Shown here one piece after another: positions 1 to 5,672 of a stretch of DNA of 8,658 bases. Location of the stretch: assembly GCA_004524385.1 (NCBI GenBank), contig SDNM01000054.1:1-8658 (forward strand). The letters run 5' to 3'. Position 1 is the first letter of the stretch; every line of letters starts with the position of its first letter. Source of the DNA: Promethearchaeota archaeon (GTDB lineage Archaea; Asgardarchaeota; Lokiarchaeia; Sigyniarchaeales; SOKP01). The translations under genes were made by a program, and so were the position numbers. The notes under the pieces were generated by a model. The model worked only from the letters and a program-made list of their open reading frames with translations, did not search any database and was not told where the DNA came from.

Positions 1-176
1 AGAACAAGAAAAAATAAAGAAATCAGTTTCAAATGGAACTGAGTATTTTTTTAAAGACTAAAATCAATTCCTTATTTCCAAGGACAAATCAAATTTATTA
101 AATTTAATTTAAAATTATAGGATTAAGTAATTGAAGAATTTAGGTATAATACATAATAAAGATGAACTATATATAT

Positions 177-205
177 CTATATAGAGATACCATTACTCTA
201 TATAG
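177..205. repeat. Perfect 10-bp inverted repeat, possible operator
   Basis: The arms CTATATAGAG (177-186) and CTCTATATAG (196-205) are exact reverse complements separated by the 9-nt spacer ATACCATTA. Pairing stops outside the arms. Arm centres are 19 nt apart, close to two helical turns, which suits a dimeric DNA-binding protein. The repeat ends 12 nt before the TATA-like box at 218-228, so it would sit just upstream of the basal promoter of the small ORF at 251. It could also fold as an RNA hairpin, but no T-run follows to make it a terminator. The symmetry is seen directly; the operator role is inference. Confidence 0.5.
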
Positions 206-217
206 TATGTACTCTAA

Positions 218-228
218 TTTTATATTAC
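218..228 (+). promoter_or_regulatory. TATA-like promoter box for the 251-424 ORF
   Basis: TTTTATATTAC lies about 28 nt upstream of the ATG at 251, which would place transcription start within a few bases of the start codon. The same 11-mer occurs on the minus strand at 7064-7074 before the MFS gene, and its first 10 bases recur at 7172-7181 before tRNA-Thr, which supports its being a real promoter element. Confidence 0.45.
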
Positions 229-250
229 GCTTTTAATTCTTTTTAATCAA

Positions 251-424
251 ATGAAGTTGATAAAAAAAAGAAAGAAGGTCATTTTGGATCAAATATCAGA
301 ATTAATCAGACAAAATGGAAATAAGCCTCACTTAAAATTCAATGAAAAAAATACACCGATTGAAAAATATGTTTATGAATTTATGGAATTTCTAATTAAT
401 CGGAATGACACTAAAATTACTTAA
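251..424 (+). CDS. Small basic protein of unknown function (57 aa)
   Basis: An ATG-to-TAA frame of 57 codons encodes a lysine-rich protein beginning MKLIKKRKKVILDQISELIR and ending NRNDTKIT. I do not recognise it. The first 20 residues could form a basic amphipathic helix, and a second helical, aromatic-rich stretch (YVYEFMEFL) lies near residues 40-48. There is no cysteine, signal peptide or membrane segment. In sequence of about 25% G+C a frame this long would survive by chance in roughly 0.5% of trials. The stretch is visibly richer in G and C than its flanks, and a TATA-like box sits at leaderless spacing before the ATG. A perfect inverted repeat lies just upstream, so autoregulation is conceivable, but that is inference. 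It could also be the remnant of a longer gene. The metallophosphoesterase follows 89 nt later on the same strand. Confidence 0.42.
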   Translation: MKLIKKRKKVILDQISELIRQNGNKPHLKFNEKNTPIEKYVYEFMEFLINRNDTKIT

Positions 425-483
425 AAAATTTCATTGAAAAGTATAGTGAGTTAGTATGAAATTCTAATGATATGTTTAAAATC

Positions 484-491
484 TTATAAAA
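484..491 (+). promoter_or_regulatory. TATA-like box for metallophosphoesterase gene
   Basis: TTATAAAA is centred about 26 nt before the ATG at 514, the archaeal TATA-to-start-site distance, so the transcript would be essentially leaderless. No well-placed Shine-Dalgarno sequence precedes the ATG, which agrees with leaderless initiation. Confidence 0.4.
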
Positions 492-513
492 AATAAAATA
501 GGTTATATAAAAA

Positions 514-1326
514 ATGGTAGAATTAATTCATTGGTCGGATTTACATTATGGAAGTTCAGAATTTAGAAAAGAATATTTTGATAATGTAATTGATTATATT
601 AATGACAAAAAACCAGATGCAGTAGTATGTACTGGAGATTTTACTCATCATGGTAGGAAAATTGAATACAAGAATGTATCAGAACTTCTAAGACAAGTTA
701 AGGTGCCAACATTGAATGTGATTGGAAATCACGATGCTGTTAATAACGGGATCGTATTTTTCGAGAGATATATTGCGCCAAGAAGGTCAACATTAACTCT
801 AAAAGAGAAGGATATATTCATTTTGGGAGTTCGAAGTCCTCGAGATAATACATCGGAAGGAGAATTATGCGATGAACAAATTGAGTGGATGACTCAGCAA
901 TTAAACAAAAGTAATGAGAAAATCAAAGTTCTTGCCCTACATCATCATCTTGTTGCTGTTCCTAGTGCTGGACATAAACGAGGGACACTCGTAGATGCAG
1001 GAGAAGCGCTTCAGCTCGTTCAAGATTATGATATCAGTTTAGTTCTTCAAGGTCATCGCCATGTGCCACATGCATGGTGCTTTGGAGGCTCAATTTTATT
1101 ATATTGTGGTACTTCTACTTCAGAAAAAGTTCGCGCAGACGATAATCCATGTTTTAATGAAATTAGTATTAATAATGAGAAGTTGGAAGTCTATATCGTA
1201 GATTCACTTACTTTAGAGAGAAACTTGCTAATTAGGCAAGACCGAGGAAAAATTAAATATCTTAAACCACGGAATGACCGTATAAATCATATAATAAACT
1301 CACGAATTTTTCAAAACTTTGTTTAA
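514..1326 (+). CDS. Calcineurin-like metallophosphoesterase
   Basis: A 270-aa two-metal phosphoesterase of the calcineurin-like superfamily (Metallophos, PF00149). All signature blocks are present in order: D9-x-H11 (SDLHYG), G41-D42 (TGDFTHHG), G71-N-H-D74, the triple histidine 143-145 (LALHHHLVAVP) and G180-H-R-H183 (QGHRHVPHAW). These supply the expected ligands D9, H11, D42, N72, H143 or H144, H181 and H183. The form HHHL...VDAGE...GHRHVPHAW resembles archaeal phosphodiesterases of the Icc/CpdA-like group. Members hydrolyse phosphomono- or phosphodiesters, cyclic nucleotides in some cases; the substrate here cannot be read from sequence. There is no signal peptide or membrane segment, so it is probably cytoplasmic. 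The first ATG is the right start because D9 lies immediately after it. About 85 C-terminal residues follow the last motif. It lies upstream of a phosphate-uptake cluster but is separated from it by 265 nt and a T-rich terminator-like run, so it is probably a separate transcript. Confidence 0.9.
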   Translation: MVELIHWSDLHYGSSEFRKEYFDNVIDYINDKKPDAVVCTGDFTHHGRKIEYKNVSELLRQVKVPTLNVIGNHDAVNNGIVFFERYIAPRRSTLTLKEKDIFILGVRSPRDNTSEGELCDEQIEWMTQQLNKSNEKIKVLALHHHLVAVPSAGHKRGTLVDAGEALQLVQDYDISLVLQGHRHVPHAWCFGGSILLYCGTSTSEKVRADDNPCFNEISINNEKLEVYIVDSLTLERNLLIRQDRGKIKYLKPRNDRINHIINSRIFQNFV

Positions 1327-1378
1327 TTTAAATAATCTTTTTCTAAATTAATCTTTCTCCTATAACAGTTTTATATGG

Positions 1379-1386
1379 TTTTTTTT
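1379..1386 (+). terminator. T-run terminator-like sequence
   Basis: Eight consecutive T residues, followed by further T-rich sequence to about 1398, lie some 50 nt after the metallophosphoesterase stop. Archaeal RNA polymerase often terminates at such runs without a hairpin, and none is obvious here. Confidence 0.4.
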
Positions 1387-1543
1387 CTTATTATTTTTAA
1401 CAAAGTTAGCACAATATCCATGGATTATATAATTAGTCAATTTTAAAAAATAATTAACCTATTATTATAAATTTATTAATTGATAGAATATTAATACAAT
1501 TTAATTAGATTAATAGAATAGATTTAAAAGACTAATTTACTTG

Positions 1544-1560
1544 AAATAAAGGTTTTTAAT
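1544..1560 (+). promoter_or_regulatory. BRE/TATA-like promoter of the phosphate-uptake cluster
   Basis: The purine-rich block AAATAAAGG is followed by TTTTTAAT (1553-1560), centred about 35 nt before the ATG at 1592, implying a leader of roughly 10 nt. A very similar AAGG-TTTTAAAT arrangement stands before the gene at 7307. The surrounding intergenic sequence is too AT-rich to exclude alternatives such as the TTTAAAAG near 1523. Confidence 0.35.
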
Positions 1561-1591
1561 TTTCTAAAAACAAAAAAATGGTATTAATTAT

Positions 1592-2257
1592 ATGATTGAT
1601 TTAGATAAAAAGAAATCAAAAAAAAAGATGAGCATTGATGATTTAACACAAATGTTTATGGATGTCATCAATGATCAAAATTTAAAACTGATAGAGGGAA
1701 TAGAATTTCTCATAAAAGAAGATTTTGATAATTTTAAGAAAAATTTAGAATATGTTATCGAAACTCAAACTGAATTAGAGGTTAAAAAAGCGTTTGAAGA
1801 GAAAATATTTAAATCAAAATTAATTTTTTCAAAAGCCGACAGATTAAAAGTATTCTCAAAAATTAACGATATTAAAGCTATTGGGGAATTTTTAGCGAAT
1901 AAAATGCTTTTATATAAAGTTGTTTTTCCTGATGATGATTTCAAACTTCAAATAGAATTAATATTAAAATATCTCAAACAAATATCTATTGACTTAGCAG
2001 ATGCAGTAAAATCAATTGGTTCTGATTTAACTAGAGCTCATGATATCTGTGAAAATATTAAAGAAGAACGGAGAAAGATGCGAAATATAGAGTGGCAGTT
2101 ATTAATGCGGCTGTGGAATTATGATATGGACTATCTTTCAAGGACTTTTCTTTATCTAAAAGAATTAATTGAAGGGATAATGATGCTCGCGGATCATATG
2201 AAAAAATTCGCAGAATATATTCAATTCTTAGCAACTAAATATTTCTATTTCAAATGA
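1592..2257 (+). CDS. PhoU-like / DUF47 protein (first copy)
   Basis: A 221-aa, almost wholly helical, charged protein of the DUF47/PhoU-like family (PF01865). These cytoplasmic proteins bind metal ions through acidic E/D-x-x-x-D clusters and are thought to control or assist phosphate permeases. Recognisable blocks are FSKADRLKVFSKINDI near residues 79-94, followed by GEFLANKMLLYK (98-109); KEERRKMRNIEWQLL (157-171); and the acidic helix E191/E194/D201 near the C-terminus. The start is not certain. Residues 2-12 are lysine-rich and poorly family-like, and Met13 (codon at 1628, MSIDDL) is a possible alternative; no clear Shine-Dalgarno precedes either. The PiT permease begins 21 nt after the stop, so the two are almost surely co-transcribed. 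This copy is much diverged from the second DUF47 gene at 3392, so the two are not a recent duplication. Family assignment is fairly sure; the regulatory role is inferred from family and context. Confidence 0.8.
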   Translation: MIDLDKKKSKKKMSIDDLTQMFMDVINDQNLKLIEGIEFLIKEDFDNFKKNLEYVIETQTELEVKKAFEEKIFKSKLIFSKADRLKVFSKINDIKAIGEFLANKMLLYKVVFPDDDFKLQIELILKYLKQISIDLADAVKSIGSDLTRAHDICENIKEERRKMRNIEWQLLMRLWNYDMDYLSRTFLYLKELIEGIMMLADHMKKFAEYIQFLATKYFYFK

Positions 2258-2278
2258 ACTGAATTTAAAGTTAGGATC

Positions 2279-3316
2279 ATGGCTTTTGAATATGAATTCG
2301 CTGCAATATTAATAATTGTACTAATTGTTTTAGCTTTTGGATTATCTTTTTCGATTGGGGCGAATGATGAAACGTGTGCTCCATTAGCCGCAGCAGGAAC
2401 TTTAAAATTTAAAATAGTACTTATCATAGGAGGTGCTGCTATCGCGTTTGGTACAATTTTTTTTTCAGAAGGCGTAGCAAGTTTAGTTGGACAAAAAATT
2501 TTAGGACCAGGAATAAAATATACTGTTTTTATGCTCTTAGCTGTATTAATAAGTGCAATAATATGGTTAATAATTGGTTCTCGTGCTGGAATACCCCTTT
2601 CTAGTACACATAGTTTAATAGGTAGCATTTTCGGGGTAGTAATTGTTTATGCTATGTTTTCTGGGGGCATTGATCCTGAGACTGCGTTTAATTGGGAAAA
2701 ATTAGGCGGAGTTGTTCTTTCATGGTTTTTAAGTCCCTTACTTGGCTTAGTAGGTACTTATCTTCTCTATAAAATAATTGATAAATTATATCTATCAAAA
2801 AAGAAAGGTTTAAATGAAATTGAAAAATCTGAGAAAAATTTCGCATGGGCACTTGTATTAGCAATTATTTTTGCTGAATTATGGGTTGGTGCAAATTCAG
2901 CAGAAGCATTAGGAATTCTTTATGCGTTATATAGCAATGGAGATTTAACAATTATTGGATATTATTTTTATGTGGTAATATGTGCACTTTTAGCTTTTTT
3001 AGGGCTATTCATTGCAGGACGTTATGTTATCAAGAATTTAGCAAGTCAATTGACAGATGCACGTCCCTCAGATGGTTTTATCATTCAGCTTAGTTCAGCT
3101 ATTATCTTAATGTTTTGTACTGTTATATTTAGCGTCCCAGTAAGTCACAGTCATGTGATTGTGTTTTGTATTATTGGCATGAATATGGCTAAAAAAAAAG
3201 AAGTAGACTATGGCAAATTAGGAAAGATGTTTATATTTTGGGTTTTAACGTTTCCAATGGCAGCTATTTTAGCAGGATTAATTTATTTTGGATTTATTAG
3301 TTTTGGGATAGTATAA
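2279..3316 (+). CDS. PiT-family inorganic phosphate permease
   Basis: A 345-aa integral membrane protein of the PiT (PHO4, PF01384) family, which imports phosphate with H+ or Na+. The family is an inverted duplication, and both halves are visible. The first half has S25-I-G-A-N-D30 in the first membrane helix, with P35, and the loop motif G104-I-P-L-S-S-T-H111. The second half has G204-A-N-S-A-E-A-L-G and P287-V-S-H-S-H292. Around ten hydrophobic segments surround a hydrophilic cytoplasmic loop (about 170-188, rich in K and E). The second half departs from the usual pattern: GAN is followed by Ser rather than Asp, and the PxSxTH-like motif reads PVSHSH. The family is typically 300-420 aa, so this protein is full length. 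It is flanked by two DUF47 genes, the usual partners of prokaryotic PiT permeases, which supports phosphate as substrate. The ATG is preceded by AGGA only 2 nt away, a poorly spaced ribosome site. Confidence 0.92.
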   Translation: MAFEYEFAAILIIVLIVLAFGLSFSIGANDETCAPLAAAGTLKFKIVLIIGGAAIAFGTIFFSEGVASLVGQKILGPGIKYTVFMLLAVLISAIIWLIIGSRAGIPLSSTHSLIGSIFGVVIVYAMFSGGIDPETAFNWEKLGGVVLSWFLSPLLGLVGTYLLYKIIDKLYLSKKKGLNEIEKSEKNFAWALVLAIIFAELWVGANSAEALGILYALYSNGDLTIIGYYFYVVICALLAFLGLFIAGRYVIKNLASQLTDARPSDGFIIQLSSAIILMFCTVIFSVPVSHSHVIVFCIIGMNMAKKKEVDYGKLGKMFIFWVLTFPMAAILAGLIYFGFISFGIV

Positions 3317-3345
3317 CATATATTAAATTATTTAAGCAATATGAA

Positions 3346-3355
3346 TTATATATAA
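3346..3355 (+). promoter_or_regulatory. Possible internal promoter before second DUF47 gene
   Basis: TTATATATAA lies in the 75-nt gap after the permease, centred about 41 nt before the ATG at 3392, giving a leader of about 15 nt if used. The gap is longer than that between the first two genes, so the third gene may have independent expression in addition to read-through. Confidence 0.3.
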
Positions 3356-3391
3356 TGTCAATTAAAAAAAGAATTCGAGTGTATTAATAAT

Positions 3392-4072
3392 ATGGGTACT
3401 CTTATCGAATATTTTAAAAAAAGAACTGCTACATCAGTTTTAGAAAAATCTATCAAACACGCCCAAAAAGTTCAAGAATGTGTCAGAGAATTGAAAACTG
3501 GAATAGATATTTTATTGACAGATAAAAATCTTGAAAAAGCGTACACTAATTTTCATAATGTAGATCTTCTGGAAGGTGAAGCAGATAAATTAAGAAGGGA
3601 AATTTTACAAGATATTTCAAAAGGGGAATTAAATCCTAGCGTACGAACGGATTTATCTCATTTGATTAAACGTCAAGATGATGTGGCAAATTGTGCCACT
3701 GGCGTAGCAAGGCGTATAAATACAATCCCCTTAAAATTTTGGAGCCAAAGTAGTGAGGAAACTATCAATCTTGTGAAAGAAATTATGAATACAACCGTAG
3801 AATGTGTAGAGTATTTAGACAAAATAGTGATAGATCTGCTTAAAGAAAGGAAAAAAGTCATAGATTTTAGCAAACAAATTAATTTACTTGAACACAAAGT
3901 AGATCTTTCTAATATAAAATTAAGAAAAAGTCTTCAAGAAACAAACTACGACGTGAATAACTTTACTATATTTACTGCTGGAAACACTTTTGATATAATG
4001 GAAGCGATTTCAGATGCAATTGAAACAGTAGCTGATTATATAATGCAAATACTAAGGAGTGACACGGTTTAA
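3392..4072 (+). CDS. DUF47 / TIGR00153-type phosphate transport regulator (second copy)
   Basis: A 226-aa helical cytoplasmic protein of the DUF47 (PhoU-like, TIGR00153) family, closer to the classical form than the 1592 gene. Family features are the acidic helix E61-x-E63-x-D65-KLRREI, the K93-R-Q-D-D97 block followed by ARRI (106-109), E167-H-K-V-D171, and a C-terminal E204-A-I-S-D-A-I-E-T-V-A-D215 helix. These repeated E/D-x-x-x-D motifs form metal clusters in solved PhoU-like proteins. In many bacteria and archaea this family is encoded directly beside PiT permeases, as here, and is thought to modulate phosphate uptake. The ATG at 3392 gives the expected family N-terminus (short lead, then helix SVLEKSIKHAQKVQECVRELK). 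It ends 14 nt from the stop codon of the convergent phosphoesterase gene, leaving almost no room for separate terminators. Confidence 0.9.
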   Translation: MGTLIEYFKKRTATSVLEKSIKHAQKVQECVRELKTGIDILLTDKNLEKAYTNFHNVDLLEGEADKLRREILQDISKGELNPSVRTDLSHLIKRQDDVANCATGVARRINTIPLKFWSQSSEETINLVKEIMNTTVECVEYLDKIVIDLLKERKKVIDFSKQINLLEHKVDLSNIKLRKSLQETNYDVNNFTIFTAGNTFDIMEAISDAIETVADYIMQILRSDTV

Positions 4073-4086
4073 TAACTTTCTATTCA

Positions 4087-5655
4087 CTAAATTAGACATT
4101 TCCCTATTACACTTTTATGGGGGCTTTTCCCTAAGAATTTTAATAAAGTCGGAACGATATCTGTTGTTTTACAATAAGTAATTTCTTTATATGGAATTTC
4201 TTTAGATCCTCCAATCATTAATGGTACTATAGCACATTTTCTGAGACCAATATCGTGAGTATACAATGGTTCATTTTTGTTTTTTTCATGTTCATGGGTG
4301 AAAACAACTTTTCCACCGGTGCTAACAATAATATCAGAACTTCGAGGATTTTTAAAATGTCGTGGGATTAAATCTGGATACATTGGAAAATCAAGGTGAT
4401 AAGTCCCTTCAATCCATTCATTTATAGAGTGGAAGCGATTGTCAATCAACTTACTTGCTATATCATCGTTGCTATATCCAAAGATATCATTATTATCATC
4501 TTCGGCTATATATTTAGTTTTATAATTATGTCCAGTACCTCTATATTCAATTGTCCCTAACACAATATTTCCTGTGGTTCTATCTTTACGCTTTAAATGA
4601 ATAATTCCTTTATCGTAAGTGTTATTGGAATCTCTATAATACATTAAATGACTCTCTTCTATTTTAAACAGACTTTCCAACAAATTAATTCGTTTTGGAC
4701 CATATTTTTTAAGTTCGTTTATAGTAGGATGTCTCCAACCATATTTATGTGAGCTAGCACCTTTAAAATTAAGAAATCCAACTCCACCAAATCCGCATAA
4801 ATTAAAATTACCTTTTATATTTTTACGAGGGTGATAATGTGTTAATCCAAAACTCTCAAAAAAATTTCTTAAGCTTCCAGTCTTCCCTGCTCTATAATTT
4901 CCATGATCACTAGTTATTGCAATCGCAGTATCATCTAAATATCCCATTTTATCTAATTCTCTCATTAAGATTCCTATTTGCTTATCTATATGGATTAGAT
5001 TCAATTTATAATATTTACTGTCATATCCAAAAGCATGACATAGTATATCTGACGTAAAAAATAAGAGATGTGAACAAATAGGAGGCTCATTATTTCCAAA
5101 ATATTTTTTTGGTTTTTTAAAGTTCTCTAATATTTTTTGAATAATAACAGTATTAGCTAAAGCGATTAATTTTAAAAAAAATCGTTTACGTGATAATAGT
5201 AAATAATAAAATGCTAATTTGATTTTATTTTCTGGAAAAGAATAGTCGGCACCTCTATTTATAAACTGAACTATACTTGAAGTGTTACCATCGTCGATCA
5301 TTTCAAGAATAGTCTGGCAATTTGGACCCAAATCCTCATTCATTTTATAAATTTGTAAATCTTTAGAAGCATAACATCTTAGTTTTGGAGGTGCTATATG
5401 ACGTCCCATCCAATCAGACAAAGGTACACCATGACATAATTCCTTTCGATAATCTCCAGTATATGTCCCTGTAATCAAAGATTGTTGTGTTGGATACGTG
5501 ATTGTTGGAAAATCTGTTACGCAATTTTTAGAAAAAATTCCATTCTCCATTAATTTTTTAAAATTAGGTAGTAAACCTCCCTTTATGAAATTAAATAAAT
5601 GCTCAGCTCTAACATTATCTATTATGCAAAAAATTACCCTGTTGATTTTATTAAT
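4087..5655 (-). CDS. Alkaline phosphatase superfamily phosphoesterase, non-ATG or frameshifted start
   Basis: A metal-dependent phosphoesterase resembling type I phosphodiesterase/nucleotide pyrophosphatase (PF01663). Numbered from the ATT at 5655 (522 aa), the active-site parts are D13 in VIFCIIDNVR, nucleophile T53 in FPTITYPT, D203 and H207 in TSDILCHAFGYDS, D250-H251 in ITSDHGN, and H467 in YTHDIG. The first ATG (5550) would delete D13 and the whole first strand, although family-like sequence continues in frame up to a TGA at 5662-5664. The true start is therefore upstream. Either ATT (5655) is used behind GGTGA, or the ATG at 5668 is used and one base has been lost in the A-run just after it; restoring one A would give MVKNLINKINRVIFCIIDNVR. 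There is no signal peptide, so it is probably cytoplasmic. Residues about 147-175 form a hydrophobic, basic segment between the nucleophile and D203, perhaps a membrane-touching or cap element. It lies about 20 nt after the MFS gene and is probably co-transcribed with it. The substrate is unknown. Confidence 0.85.
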   Translation of the reverse strand: MNKINRVIFCIIDNVRAEHLFNFIKGGLLPNFKKLMENGIFSKNCVTDFPTITYPTQQSLITGTYTGDYRKELCHGVPLSDWMGRHIAPPKLRCYASKDLQIYKMNEDLGPNCQTILEMIDDGNTSSIVQFINRGADYSFPENKIKLAFYYLLLSRKRFFLKLIALANTVIIQKILENFKKPKKYFGNNEPPICSHLLFFTSDILCHAFGYDSKYYKLNLIHIDKQIGILMRELDKMGYLDDTAIAITSDHGNYRAGKTGSLRNFFESFGLTHYHPRKNIKGNFNLCGFGGVGFLNFKGASSHKYGWRHPTINELKKYGPKRINLLESLFKIEESHLMYYRDSNNTYDKGIIHLKRKDRTTGNIVLGTIEYRGTGHNYKTKYIAEDDNNDIFGYSNDDIASKLIDNRFHSINEWIEGTYHLDFPMYPDLIPRHFKNPRSSDIIVSTGGKVVFTHEHEKNKNEPLYTHDIGLRKCAIVPLMIGGSKEIPYKEITYCKTTDIVPTLLKFLGKSPHKSVIGKCLI

Positions 5656-5661
5656 AAGATT

Positions 5662-5666
5662 TCACC
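5662..5666 (-). promoter_or_regulatory. Shine-Dalgarno GGTGA deciding the phosphoesterase start
   Basis: GGTGA on the minus strand matches the anti-Shine-Dalgarno end of 16S rRNA and lies 6 nt before an in-frame ATT at 5655-5653. It overlaps the ATG at 5668 and the in-frame TGA at 5664, and follows the MFS stop (TAG, 5675-5673) by 6 nt. The placement favours initiation near 5655 rather than at the downstream ATG at 5550. Confidence 0.45.
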
Positions 5667-5672
5667 ATATTG

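Larger units (their letters stand above)
1..250. other. AT-rich non-coding stretch at left edge
   Basis: No convincing gene is visible. A frame open from base 2 to a TAA at 59-61 could be the tail of an upstream gene, but 19 open codons are expected by chance at this base composition. The rest is dense in A/T runs and holds an inverted repeat and a TATA-like element, which are listed separately. Confidence 0.5.

Noticed and set aside
2..61. Open frame at the left edge ending in TAA, possible tail of an upstream gene
   Set aside because: Only 19 codons; at this base composition such a stretch is common by chance, and a second frame also reads open to base 42, so no choice can be supported.
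427..463. 8-bp inverted repeat AATTTCAT/ATGAAATT with a 21-nt loop
   Set aside because: Short arms, A/T only apart from one C or G, and a long loop; expected by chance in this composition.
27..2264. Near-identical 15-16 nt stretch TTTCAAATG(G)AACTGA at 27-42 and 2249-2263
   Set aside because: Flanks do not match and the reading frames differ; probably coincidence, though it sits at or near gene ends in both places.
2245..2628. 127-codon open frame antisense to the permease
   Set aside because: It lies wholly opposite the strongly supported PiT gene and the end of the preceding gene; its translation is low-complexity and proline/alanine/isoleucine-rich, typical of a shadow of membrane-protein codons.
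4098..4133. Direct repeat TTTCCCTA in the last codons of the phosphoesterase
   Set aside because: Two 8-bp copies inside a coding region, with no flanking symmetry; not enough to call a repeat or terminator.
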